Positions 47,202 through 59,109 of a stretch of DNA of 64,000 nt are shown piece after piece. Below the pieces are notes generated by a model. That model was not told the origin of the DNA and searched no databases. It saw nothing but the letters and a program-made list of their open reading frames with translations. The first letter of the stretch is position 1; every line of letters starts with the position of its first letter. A program made the translations under genes and the position numbers. Source of the stretch: Pezizomycotina sp. ARF18 (lineage: Eukaryota > Ascomycota); the NCBI GenBank assembly GCA_002224055.1, contig AZLU01000075.1:47903-111902 (forward strand), written 5' to 3'.

Positions 47202-49642
47202 TTAGCAGGTAGCTTTAAAGATGCCTGCGGACATAATATGATGGGCAGTTTTATCCGAAAGACCCATGCTCTGGAATTCTTTTTCAATACTCGATGGTCC
47301 TTGCTTCGAGAAGCTGATAGGTCGACGTCATCAGCTTCGATCAGTTGCTCAGTAACAGAGATGATATCGGCAAGCAATTTGTCACCTATATGGATGTTAT
47401 TATTAGCGTCAAACTTCTCTGCAGGATATACGAATAGAGGAGCTACCACAAAACATACCAAATCCAGCGTCATTGATTCCCTGACCACGACTCGCATTAT
47501 CTCTTGCTTCTCGCATTTCGGAGGGAGTGGATAGTGGGCTATCACCAGACTCGTGATTAGTGCCTTCCGCTGGCTGAGACAAATATCACTGAATATCGTC
47601 CCAAAAAATCATCACTTACGAATGATCCAGCTTTTCGCCCTCAGGAGGAGCGAAACACTAGCCTGTTTAACATGAGGGTACATCTCTTTAAACTTCTTCG
47701 AGAAGCTAAAACTGACAACCGGCAATCCGGCGTTGTATCTCGTAACGTCATCCGGGCCCCTTGTTAGCTTCGCATAGCCCGTTTGAAGGCTTATCGTCGA
47801 AGAACCGCCGTACTGTCCATGCTCGCGGTGGATATCCGAGACACAGTGATACCAACCCGTCTCTTCAAGACAGATCGACAGCGTACGTGCATTCTGCATA
47901 GCATGCTCCATGACAAACTTGTACCCGCTGAAACCTAAATGCAAAAGTTGAAATACTGCGCTGCGACCTGTGCGCCGGGCCGAGAGAAATTGAGAGTGTA
48001 TGTCTTCTCACTTCCACCAAGGTAGCTTAGCTCAAAAACCAAATCTTGCGGAAGCTGGTCCTCGTTCCTGAAGATAATCCATCCGAGACCCACATATACT
48101 AAACCGAATTTATGACCGGAAGTGTTGATACTTTGACTCGCGGAGTTCAAAGCCCCATTTCTTTCCCCCGGCTCGAGGAAGGGAGCGATAAATCCTCCGC
48201 TTGCGGCATCGAGATGAATAGGAACGTCGATTTCTCCATTCGAGGACGCGTGTATCTCATCTAGGATATCGCTAATTTCTTCAACCGCTCGTAGTGGCCA
48301 GTGTACGTAGAGCTGCAGAGCTTATTAGTGCAAGTTTACTTTTTCGGGGACATATCGGCAGAGTCCTACCCAAGGATAACGAAAACGCCAATGGTGTTCT
48401 CATCAACATTCTCTTTGACTAGTTTCGGGTCAAGACAGTAGTGAGATTCTTCGGAGATTGGCAAGATCCGAGCTTCCACTTCGAAATATCTGGCAAACTA
48501 CACGAAAAATCATTAGTCGAGGGTTATCTATCGGAGGTTCGGGAGTATCGCAAACTCCCGCGATCTTACGAACCTTTTCGAGCGCGACTTGAATAAGAAA
48601 AGAAAGAGAGAAGATCGGATCAGCTTTCACTTCTCTGTGAACATAGAGGCATAAATCTTGGATGTTTTGTCCTACCTTGCGCATTTGCACCCATAATAAT
48701 ATTTGGCTTTCCGTAGATTTTCCCGCCTTCTTTCGCTTCTCCTGCCAGCGGCGTTTCATAGCGAGCCCACCAAGCTGTATGGCTTCGCTACTACCCGTCG
48801 TCGCGGTCCCGATAGCCGTTTCTCCCTCGGAGACATTCCAGAGATGGCTAATAATGGATACACATCGAGCACTACCGACAAATGCACTTAGCTGCAAGAA
48901 CCAAAATTTCAACGCCGCAAATCGGAAGAGACGCACTGGATTGCCATAAGCGCAGGGTATTCGTCCGCGTCCGACATGTTCTACAAACGGATTCGTTAGC
49001 GTTATAAACCCTTTCAAGATACGACGTATTTTTGTGATAATACCTTTGAGATATTCTCCATCATCAGTTGCTCGCTTGCGGGACCATGTATGTGCCAACG
49101 AAGCTGTACGGTTTAATTGGTATCAGCAATATCCGCAATCAGGCAGCAAAACTAAAAAAAAAATCTCTGAGACTTACGAAGCAAGATTCTAAAAAGGCGA
49201 GAAACATGATTTGTTTTTTAGTATTAGGAGTTTTCTGAGATTATGTCGGGATATTGGTCGTGAAAATTACGAGAGCCGGTTTTCCATCGAGGTCGAGCTC
49301 CGACCTGACAAGCTGGAGAGCCGCATCAGGGTCTATTCCGCTCTACAATTTAACAATATTAGCTTCAAAGCAAGGCAAAACGACTCTAAAATACAGGAAA
49401 ATTAACTTACATCCGGAAGCTTGAACTTCGGGATTTGAATCTCACTCTGGTATTGGGTTCGAAGGTTAACCCCTTGAGCTGGTGATGAGCTGCAGCCTCG
49501 ACCGGCGGCCAGTACGGTCAGAGAGCGAAGCTATAAGCTTCTCGTAATCGATCTAAGCCCACAAACATTCTGTAAGTAAATCTGTATGCTGGTGAAGATT
49601 TCATTTTTAAATATACCAACGTACGTGTTTTGATAGCGACAT
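47202..49642 (-). CDS. Glutamate decarboxylase (PLP-dependent)
   Basis: Converts L-glutamate to GABA and CO2 in the cytosol, the first step of the GABA shunt, often tied to acid and oxidative stress. ATG 49642 opens MSLSKH, joined over a 72-nt intron (49553-49624) to IDYEKLIASLSDRTG. Then follow IQIPKFKLPD, a 72-nt exon with SGIDPDAALQLVRSELDLDG, an 11-nt microexon (49178-49188) and FVGTYMVPQAS, DEYPALM, GETAIGTATTGSSEAIQLGG, VDENTIGVFVILG with STYTGHYE after an intron, PIHLDAASGGFIAPFLEPG and the PLP-lysine motif INTSGHKFGLVYVGLGW. Next are ELSYLGGSEKTYTLNFSRPG, LGFSGYKFVMEHAMQNARTL, YHCVSDIHREHGQYGG, YNAGLPVVSFSFS and YPLPPKCEKQEIMRVVVRES. The C-terminus in the proper frame is SIEKEFQSMGLSDKTAHHIM to KATC, stop 47202. 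At least six one-base slips; all catalytic residues are present. Confidence 0.92.
49178..49188 (-). other. 11-nt microexon of the glutamate decarboxylase gene
   Basis: AATCTTGCTTC lies between AG (49189-49190 on the minus strand) and GTAAGT. Splicing introns 49189-49270 and 49104-49177 yields PALNLASFVGTYM, the conserved segment of the family, in frame. Without this exon the NLAS residues are missing. Confidence 0.8.
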
Positions 49643-49649
49643 CCTTTGT

Positions 49650-51560
49650 TTGAATTCTCAACTAAGCTGGAAGAATTTTACAATATGGCCAGGGTTGAAG
49701 TCGGTGAGATTGCTAAGACTTTGCTAAGAAGTTCAGGGAGATCCGAAGACTTAAAAAAGCTTATTCTTTTGTGCTACGATCAAATTAAATCATACCACTG
49801 AAATGCAGGCAACGGATGACGACACCTTGTCATCACATATTTGCGGGCTTTCGGCGCTTATCAACGGTCCCTGCGGACCCGGAAGAATATCCCGCATTTT
49901 ACGAACCAGACTATCAATCCCTTCAGCCTTTGTCGATCATGAACAACGCTTAGCAAGACTCATATATGGCTAGGTTTCGATTTATTCCGCTTCGATACGA
50001 AGATTCGTGATAATAATATACCAATATTTGCTTTTAAAACTATTGCAGCAATCAGGTCAACAATATTAATACTTGCCTTTGTCTGTTAGGCGCGCAGCAT
50101 ATGAATTTTTGGAATTAAAGGCGGTTTTAAATACCTTCACAGCTAATTCTGTTTCGTAGAGACATAAATACTGCCTCAAAAGCTTTGATACTTGCGTGAC
50201 ATCCGGTATCAAGTCAAACATCGAAGACTATGGCGCCCAAATTGTTTTCTATATGGATATAAACAGTAAAACAAGTGTTGTTCGCAGTCATGCAGACGAC
50301 CCAAACACAGAGATATCACTGTAGATCCTAACAGTTCCATCCTATCGAACAAGCGACCTCCACTGATGATCTAGGCAAACAAAAACACCTTTCCTAAAAG
50401 CCATCTCCGACAAAACAGTGTGTCATATAACGTGGCAGGTCAGCGACTGCAGCAGCGACATCGGCCAACCGCCTAAGACGGGACACCTCGAGAGCTGCGT
50501 TGTACGGAACAACTAATGGTTTGGTATCACTGCACTGTGGTGGTGTGTTCTGCGCAAAATGCCGCGACTTCCAGCACGGAGCGACGAAATACAACGAATG
50601 GTTCATCGAAACTTATTAAATACGTGCTCCCTCTTGCTATCAGCGGAACGACGGGATGCCGCCGGTGCCGGCTGGCGCTCCGGAGGCTAGTGCGTAGTCA
50701 TCTGAAATACTTGACTCTTCCGCTAAAACCCATGTATTCCCCCACGCATACGATCGCCATCTATCTATGCGCGCGACCACGCAAACAAATACAGTGCTCC
50801 TGTTATAGCGCGATGCGATGCGATTTATTCCAAATATGTCAATAAGTAGATGCAGAATCATCTGTTGGGCAATGTTTGTAGTGGGACAATCTGGAAATAT
50901 CGAGGATGGAAAGATTTCCTAAGTTCTCTAGTTCTTGCAATTATGGAAGGAAAGAGACATATATCGAAGGATTGTCTATTATATAAATATTATTATTGTA
51001 GATACTTCTTCTCTTCCTTCTAGTTAGACAATTAAGAGATTAGCTTAACAATGTTAGCTGTGTGGATATTCGCGGTTATCTTGCACAAATAGTAGATTGC
51101 GAGGGTCAGAAAGCAGCTGTTGTGAGCTAGGGCTAGGTGGAATATCGATCATGTAGTAGAAAGTAACGATTTGTTGATACGAAGAATCAATAGCGTGGGT
51201 CATTGAGGCCTGACAGCTTTGTAAATTATTCCGCTGACGGATTCTCAAATCGGCAATATTGTGATCCCTTGTATGTATGAAAAGCCAACAGTTTACGGTG
51301 CAATTCATGAACGGAGGCGTCGATTTCATACCCCTAGAGAAGAATAGTCGATAGGGAAAAACGCACGTTGTTTAGATTCTATAATACGTGTAACAATCGT
51401 TGGACTGAAACTGCTTCGGCGTTGGCGCTCGACCTGAAACAGAAGAGACGAGCGGGAGGCGCTTCCGGTCATGTGTCCCTAAATAAGCGGCGTAGATCTT
51501 GGTACGGACCTGTCAATTTTTCAGCTACGTGAACTCCGGGGCTAGAAAATAGCACTACGC
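49650..51560. other. Intergenic between divergent genes
   Basis: About 1.9 kb with promoters expected at both ends. ORFs at 50394-50606 (-), 50516-50845 (+) and 51054-51329 (-) lack domains and overlap one another; none is called. Confidence 0.35.
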
Positions 51561-51690
51561 ACCAATGAATAACAAACGCGTTCGCGATCGTGAAATCCAG
51601 CCCGATCTCTCGCTAAGAGACTCAGCGTTCACATACGAACCGCGTCGCCATTACATTCTTGGGAGAATTATCTGCCGCCGTAATTCGAGT

Positions 51691-52652
51691 ATGGATGTCG
51701 ATAAGCTTCTCGGCGCGGTGAAAGATATGGATCCCGAGACACTCTCGTCCGTGATGGCAAATTTAAATATGGACCGAGATAAGCTCAAATCTATGATGGA
51801 AAGCCGCGAGATGAATCTTGGCGATCTAAACCTTGACGCATTGTCGTCTCAAATGGGGGACACGGATGCTATCGAGCTTGCTTATAAGGACGCAGAGGAT
51901 CAGAAGAATGGTAAGAAGCCAGGTTTCGAGGTCGGTTGCCCGGTCATTTGTTTCCAGTGCTCGAAATCTAGAGCTGGCCGGCCTTTCGACGTATGCGGCA
52001 GATGGTATGTCGAGGCTCAATCCTGGAATGCTTGATTTTGATCGCTTAGCGCTCGTAGACTTCGCCGTAGCTGTTGATGGCGTTTATAGAGGCTAATTAG
52101 CAGACACCTCTTGCGGTATTTAGCAAAGCGGCGGGATATTGCTCCGTGGAGTGTCAGAAGCAATCTTGGACGGTCGGCTCCCCTCACTTTGGGAACCCGT
52201 TCAAGTATAAGAGCCAATGCAAAGAGTTCACCAGGCAAATGAAGCCGAAGGATGACGTTCTTGCCGTTGCCAGACTTTTCCCTTGGTGCGAGGTCACACG
52301 TGATAATTAGTTCCATGAGGTGAGGGCCCTTCTGAAACACTGTATATGTTCATTAATCGAAACAACTAATACAGAGTAAAATCTTACAGAGAGTTTACTT
52401 GGCTAGGCTCAACGATACGTGCACATATGGTGCGACGACAAGTTAGATTGTCAGGAATGTTACTACCAGGAGCAGCGGGCGGTTGTCCAGAATATCACAG
52501 AGAAGCAGAGGTTCAATGTAGCGGGTATATTCCGCCGGTGGTGGGGGGATGATATTGGGCCGTTGGAGGTGCCCCCTGAGGAGATTCAAAGGATGACAGG
52601 TTCGGAGATTGTGTTTGGGAAGCGAGTAGATTTTTCGGCTTTCTTTCTTTAA
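51691..52652 (+). CDS. MYND-type zinc-finger protein 2
   Basis: ATG 51691 (an in-frame ATG at 51565 is possible) gives MDVDKLLGAVKDMDPETLSS, a helical N-terminus rich in Asp/Met/Leu, and GFEVGCPVICFQCSK. The finger continues as DVCGR, a GTATGT donor at 52005, and after the acceptor (about 52090-52100) GYCSVECQKQSW, a histidine and QCKEF. The ligand order CxxC, CxxC, CxxxC, H, C fits MYND. The rest reads MKPKDDVLAVARLFPWCEVT and, after another intron-like gap, WCDDKLDCQECYYQEQRAVV and GIFRRWWGDDIGPLEVPPEE, ending RMTGSEIVFGKRVDFSAFF, stop 52650. The spacing between CQKQSW and the last Cys is longer than usual. The family is likely; partners are unknown. Confidence 0.6.
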
Positions 52653-52659
52653 GGCGTTT

Positions 52660-53865
52660 GGATTCCGGTTGACCATGTGGCGATGTGCCCTTTTTTTTAT
52701 TACTGAAATTATATGGCTTTGAGTTGAATACATTCCAAGCCATAGTGGATCATTCTCCTTAGTGCAACTTGACAGAAAAAATGGTTAGAAAGCTCAAACC
52801 ACTCTTTGGTATGGCTATGCTTCCCGAATATTCTTGACACACGTCCTAGAGTTGATTCATCAGCAGAAATTTCTTGATCTATTGCATAAAGAACTGTTTT
52901 GGAGCAAGCGGTTATCAGTATATAAGTCTGAAAAGCCGTCCATATTTTTAGATATAGTGCTATGCAGTAGTTTTTAGGAGCCAGAATCTTGCAAATAGAA
53001 TAGCGTTAGTCACAGTAATGATTGAGTTTCTGTACGCGTGATGGCTAGCGCAAAGGCCTTTCACAGCCATTTAGCACAAGAATGATAGAAATATAGAGGA
53101 CTGGGAGGTTCTCTGTTCTCGATCTGTACCGTTTAACCTCGGGCATCCCCCGCGCGGACTTCTCTGCGTTAAAATGGAGCTATCGGCGCATTCCCGGAGA
53201 GCGTTTCCGGAGTAGAAAAACTTCCTTTTTTGTGACGAAAGTCTTGAGAATCCTTTTCGAAGGCGACACGCGACACGGCCAGTCTAGGGAAACATTTCCA
53301 AACGGTCTAGAGGCTTGGTATAGAACGTTTGAAGTAGTAGCTTGTGACACCTTACCTTTAGGTATGAAACAATAGTAGTTCTTGAAATAGCTGTCGTCCT
53401 CAAGGCTTAGGAATGGCCTGATTAGGATTATTATTAGCAAATAGAAACCTGTAAGAATTCAAGGTGGGAGCAGATGAGCTGTTTAGTAGGGAAAAATAAA
53501 AGTTAGCGATGAGTTGTCCGTCTGCACATGAAAGCTCGGAGACGAGAATTGAATGCGTCCATAGTGGGTTGCCAGGCAGGTGGTATTGAACCTATGATTT
53601 ATGAAGTCAGTAAATTACAAAAGCATTCTATCGAAGTGAATGAAATGATACGTTAGCATCGTCACAGCTTCTTACCGTAGCTATTAAATTGCATAAGGAA
53701 TATTAGAAAGCAAATACCGTGACCTCTCCCACTGAGTACAGATATATCAGCATGGTTAACCGCTACAACAAATCTCGATCTTGAGTTACTGCTCTCTGAA
53801 TTTCTATCCCTTGAACACCTCACACGTACACCCTCGAACCCCTTCCTGAAGTAGTCGTATAGCTT
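52660..53865. other. Intergenic, no gene recognised
   Basis: A minus-strand frame at 53180-53440 has fairly balanced composition but no recognisable motif or splice context. Nothing else is supported. Confidence 0.35.
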
Positions 53866-53869
53866 CAAG

Positions 53870-54274
53870 ATGCTCTTCCGCCATTTATCTCTTACCATCG
53901 TTAGTTTGACTTCAGCGCACGTCGTGGCCCATCCTACGAAATCGCCGCAATCCCTCGGATCCTCTCTTCAAGATAAACCTTCGCATCAAATCGCGCAAAG
54001 TTCACAGAAAAACTCGAGAGACCGTGACTGCCTTAAGCCCGTAGTCGTATACGCCGGCGGCGTCGCAACAATCCATTGCCATCAAGTAAGTTTGCTCTGC
54101 GTCGTTCCAACCGTGAATTGTTTGACTTACTTATACTTCCCCTCGCTACCGAGGAGCTCGTTCACCAGCCAGCCTGCCGAGAGTTTGAGTAGAGTCCGTA
54201 CCCGAGATGTCGTGTTGTGCAACCGTTTACTTACAACCAGAGCGAAAATTTGGAACTTCCGTACGGCTTTCTAG
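53870..54274 (+). CDS. Possible small secreted protein
   Basis: ATG 53870 starts with a hydrophobic leader ending in Ala-His (MLFRHLSLTIVSLTSAHVVA), typical of a secretion signal. A hydrophilic Ser/Gln/Lys region and DCLKPVVVYAGGVATIHCHQ follow. A GTAAGT donor directly after HCHQ (about 54087) suggests the rest of the open frame is intronic. In another frame downstream, CRVVQPFTYNQSENLELPYG and GFLAALLVDLFAISMKW run to about 54395 and could belong to the next exon. Not recognised; the secretion signal is the only functional clue. Confidence 0.35.
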   Translation: MLFRHLSLTIVSLTSAHVVAHPTKSPQSLGSSLQDKPSHQIAQSSQKNSRDRDCLKPVVVYAGGVATIHCHQVSLLCVVPTVNCLTYLYFPSLPRSSFTSQPAESLSRVRTRDVVLCNRLLTTRAKIWNFRTAF

Positions 54275-54279
54275 CTGCC

Positions 54280-54640
54280 CTGCTTGTCGACCTATTTGCT
54301 ATATCGATGAAGTGGTTGAGTGGAGATTGTGCTGTTAACATGGAGATTATGGCGAGCCAAATTGCCTCTTCAGCTGAAGGGTTTGCGTTTGCTTAGTCGC
54401 CCAAATCTTGATCCTCCCTGTCTTTTTTCAAAGCAACCCCCAGGGCCTTTACCAAAATATCCCTTTATATAATATATTTCATCCCAGGGTGCTTTCTGGG
54501 GGGGGGCTTCCGTCGTGCTTTGCCGTTTCCTGTCTTTCAATATCAATAGCAAACAATAGAATTGTTAGTATTTGCCGCAAAAGTAAAGAATAAATCAGCA
54601 AAAATAAAAAATTATAAATTTATCCATCCATCCTTCTCTC
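54280..54640. other. Intergenic, no gene recognised
   Basis: Separates the secreted-protein candidate from the GC-rich block. Contains a G-run at 54498-54506. Confidence 0.35.
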
Positions 54641-54650
54641 CCCCAAGATT

Positions 54651-54715
54651 CTCCTCCTCTTCCTCCTCTTCCTCCTCTTCCCTCCCTTCCCTCCTCTTCC
54701 CCCTCTTCCATCCTA
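54651..54715 (+). repeat. (CCTCTT)n-like pyrimidine microsatellite
   Basis: Degenerate CTCCTCTTC/CCCTCTTCC units marking the left edge of the GC-rich block. Confidence 0.7.
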
Positions 54716-57700
54716 CATCTACCTCCTCGAACAATCAAAAATCCTCGATAGGTTCTCCATCCCTCGATGCACTAGTAAGTCCTCCACCATCTCCCCATGG
54801 TTAGCTTCGGGAGAAGGTAGCTCTAAAGCTTTAAATCCCCGTATCCTAGAAGCTTGAAGGTAAGAGGCTTCTCCTGGATCGAAGCCAAGGGCCGCTCCTT
54901 TACCTTCGAAGCTTGAGAGAGGCTCCTGGTTTGGGGTCCTACTCATTTCCTCTTTCATCTTCCACCCTTCCTCTTCTCTTATACTCTCCGGCATGCTTTC
55001 TGCCATGTCCGTCATTTCACCCTCCTCCAGTGCTTCGTGGAGTAGCCCCTTCGTCCGGCGAAGATGCTGACTGCGGCCTGTGCCTTAGCAGGACTTGGCC
55101 GGTGTTTGTAAAACTCGAACCTGAGAGCACCACGAAGCCGGCGGAAGATGTCCTGGGCACAGCTCAGGATCACCAGTTCATCCGGTTGGTAAGTTGAACT
55201 GATCTTGCCACCGCACTGACAAGTTTCTGTCGCTTTTACTAACTTCTGGATCGGCGCTTCAGTTGCGGCCCTCTTCCCCTCTAGAGTCCTCGAGCTTCGG
55301 GTCGGGCCCGAAGACACTCAAACCCAAGGTGAACAAGCTCGACTTCGCCAGACCCCGAAAGGAATCTTGTGAATCTTGGGCCGAATCATCAGCCGGTCGG
55401 AAGGTGCTGTTCAGCTCTAGCAACAGAAACCAGCAGATCCGGCCCGGCAATGGAGACGAAACAGGAGCTCTGCTGGCCCTTCTGACTCGAGAGCGGCCCA
55501 GCCTGAGGCTTCGTGTTTCCGGCCTCCACTACCGTTTCCTCCACCTCCGGGAAAGCTTGAGGAGACTGCAGGATCACTATGCCGACAGGGTGCGTCTGGC
55601 GCCACAGCCTTCAGTAAAACCCCATCTAGTTCCATCCTCATTTCACCATGATCGACCTTTCTTGGCAGTGATGAATACCTTTTCCTAAAGCACTTGCTCG
55701 TCTTTCACTAGGATCTCAGCTCTGCCCATCACGGCTTGTGCTTCTCGACCGACCAAGAAGCTCACCACCATCGGTCGCTAGCCTCTCCAGCTTGTCCCTC
55801 GCGAACGGTGCCATGCCGACGAAGACCGAAGCACGAGAGCCTATTCCTGGGCTCTTCTCGGCCCCATCGACGTGTTCAAGCTCATCCACCAGCATTCCTC
55901 CTTCCTCGCCATGCTGGTCGGAACGTCCCCAGAAATACACGCAACCATATTGTGGTCTTGGATTGTAAACATTCTCGCGACTCTCCCGCAACCTCCCCTG
56001 ATCCTCCGCCATCATTCTTGCCATCGGCGGCGTCGCAGGGTATCCTTGGGAGGAACAGGAGACGGCTTTCCTAGGCGAAATGCTTGGCCCGCCAATCGCG
56101 CCGCCACCAGGCTCCCTGGACGAGAATCGCCCCTCCGAACTAGGGACGCCCCTAAGCAATCCTCCTTCACGAACGTACGCAAAAGTTCCCATCCGTCCTC
56201 TCGGTGGTCCCAGGGCAACCCCCTCTCTCCATATCAGCTCTCGTTACGGCCTAGCGTGATACCAAGGCTCTCTGCTGCCAAACCGAGAGTGGATCGCCTC
56301 GAGGCACTGCTGGTGTCACTTTGCCGCACATCTCGATAACGGGGATGCGATGGACGAGTCGGGCCTCGACGATACGGGAGAGGTGTGCAGTTCGCCAGCA
56401 GATCTGGTTCGCTACTATGCGTCGTTGAAGGCTGCAAAGCACTTTCCCGTCCCGCACGATGTGGACCATAGACCACGGTAGCTCCTGCGCCTCCATCCAC
56501 TAGGAAGACGAAGACAAGAAATCGACGGAGTCGACAATCCACTCGGGAAGAGCTTCACGGGCTCATTTGTAATCCCAGGCTAGGCAACGCTATCCAGATT
56601 ATTGAGTAGACTTAGTGCTGCACTACTCGGACGCCTGAACGGCGCACTAGCTCGGACGGCACTGCTATCCGGGACCTGGTGTTCTCCAAAGGTAGTGGAA
56701 CGCGCATGGATGCTTGGGAGGAGGAACTCCGCTGTTACTCGACTACGGGGAACAGGATCTGAAGAGCGTAGCGAAACGTGCCGATGAGGAAGGTCGGAAA
56801 CGCGGGTTACAAGTTCGGAACTCCGGGGACGCCCAGGACCGCCCGCTGCACTAAACGCCCGCAACAGCAGCAATCTAACAACCCCACCTACGAGGAATAC
56901 ATCCGCAGGACGGGGCACCTCACCCGTAACCACTCGGCTCGTAGAGATCGCTCGTAAACCTGGTTTCCATGAGCCCCAGTGAGCGCTGCGCTAAAGAGTC
57001 CTGGAAAGCCGGTCTGCCGGAATACTACAAGATGTGCCGCGCCGACAATGCTCAGGTGATAAACCGCGAGGAACCGAAACCCACGAGCTACTCCGCAGAC
57101 ATCATCCCTTCTCGCCAACCGGATTAGCCGTCCGCTGCCCACTGGGCAATCATAAGTCTGAGGACAACGACACCGAGGAGACCACTGCCACCGCCATCAA
57201 TATCCTCTTGGGGCCGATCTCCCCCAAATCCCTTCCTTCCTCTTCGCAGGCGAGCTCCACCAGCCCGACCTCCGGCATCTCGGCTAACATGGAGTAAGCC
57301 TGAAGCGTGTGAGAGAGCCGCTGAGCTCCATGGCGGCGGGCATTGCGTGGAACATCGAGATATCCGGAGGCGGTCCGGCGGCCGACAGGGCAACGGCGGC
57401 GTTGTTTTGGCGTGAGAGGGAGTAGCTCTCACTCCCGCGAACGAAAATTCGATGATGTGTAACGGGCGCAGAAGCGTCGGGCTCGGACGCCATTGAGAGA
57501 GCAGCAAGGTGCGAGCTCAAAACCTCAATGGCGACGCGATTCTAATCCAAGAAAGAAGTCAATGTTGAGTCGAGCTGCGGTGCACGCTCTCCTCCTGCGG
57601 CGGTTGTATCCGCTCTCGGTTGTCGGGGACTAGTGAAAGATCCGTGGGCTCCTCAGCAAGACCCCCTCGGCGAGGTCTTGCTTTGACGAGCTCATTGAGC

Positions 57701-58608
57701 GCCATGAGTAAGTACTGTGAGCAAATAGCCTTGAAGCTCATTGTTTCTCATATGTCCTTGATGGATGTAGATGACTGTGCTGACCTTTCTTTTTTTCCTT
57801 GTTCCTAACTTTAGCAATTCGGGGCGTCGAAAGCAGTGCTGCACAGCATGCACCGCCGTAGGGGGCCGCTGGGATTGAACGGTGCTATTCACCAAAAGGG
57901 AATCCCGCTTATGCAACACTGGATCGACATACTCAAGCAGAGCGGATTACGTCCTATCCGTACGAACGATCGCCACGCGGTACAGATTACTCCAATTAGT
58001 GGTATGGCGAATCAAGTACAACTCGAAGGGGAGCTTTTTTGCACTACAAGCTCGCAGAGAGTTTCCTGGTCCCAACACGTGAGCTTGCGAACGCCAGCCG
58101 GCAGCAACCACCCAACGGCAATGCCCATGGCACATCCCTCCTGACGAATCCGATTCACGTCGCATGCCAGCCATGGCATACCTGCTCCTTAGTGACTGGA
58201 AGGAAGGACGTCGTCTCGACAGGGGGGTCAGAACTTCACCACCGGCCCCCTGTCGGGTTCTTCTTTGAATACGAGAACAGTGCCCCGGGTTGCGCAGGCG
58301 GTCTACCGACAAAGCGTAGCTTCTTGGTATACACAGCACAGAACGCCTCTTTCCCGATTGCTGGGTAACCACCGGACACGAAGCCTTCGGTTGTCTGGAA
58401 CGATGTCTCTAAAGGTCGGAGAGGAAGATCCTTCGCATCGATTGAGGTGCGCCCTGCACCATTCCGTTGGGGAAAGTTGTGCCTGCAGGAGGAAGATGAT
58501 GACGATCTGCCATGGCACTTCGTCAACGTCCGGCAACAGAGGGCTCCCAGGACCCGCAAAGGGCAGCAAATCAAGAACTTGGAGCAGCAGGTTACGGAGA
58601 AGACGCAG

Positions 58609-58692
58609 CTGGAAGAGTAGAACAAGGTCCTTTAGATCAAAATAAACCACCTGGAAGAGCAGAACAAGATCCTTCAGATCGAAATCAAGCAC
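58609..58692 (+). repeat. Two 42-bp tandem units encoding a coiled coil
   Basis: 58609-58650 and 58651-58692 differ at six positions. Unit 2 reads LEEQNKILQIEIKH; unit 1 has TAG at both Gln positions, as expected from C-to-T changes. The 14-residue period equals two heptads. Confidence 0.8.
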
Positions 58693-59090
58693 CTGAGGAC
58701 TTGTCATCTCGTACGACGGGATCTCGCTGCGAAGGTTTTCTCTTGCACCTCCACCACCGACCCCATATCCGGCCCTGTTTTCGCCGCCGTATCCTTCGGA
58801 GGCCGACCCAGATAGAATCCACCCTTCCTTGATCGCAAGACTGGTTCGAGAAGAACCACAATTCCTACGGGAAGAGCTTGCGCAGAGAAAGAGCTTCCAG
58901 AGAGTTCAGAGTTCTCAAAGATGTTGAACGAGAAAACACCGTCCGTAGGGAGAACGCCGAATATATGAAGCAAGCCTTCAGCAGAGCATCGCATTGGTGA
59001 ACTTCGTAGGCCTGAGGTATCCCGGGTTCCACATTCACTTAGAGTTCGGGCTCCGCTGCCCCCCGCCCGAAACTCATCTACGACATCGGG

Positions 59091-59109
59091 GCTGGCTGGC
59101 TGGCTGGCT
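59091..59109 (+). repeat. (CTGG)n short tandem repeat
   Basis: Four to five CTGG units within the GC-rich block. Confidence 0.8.
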
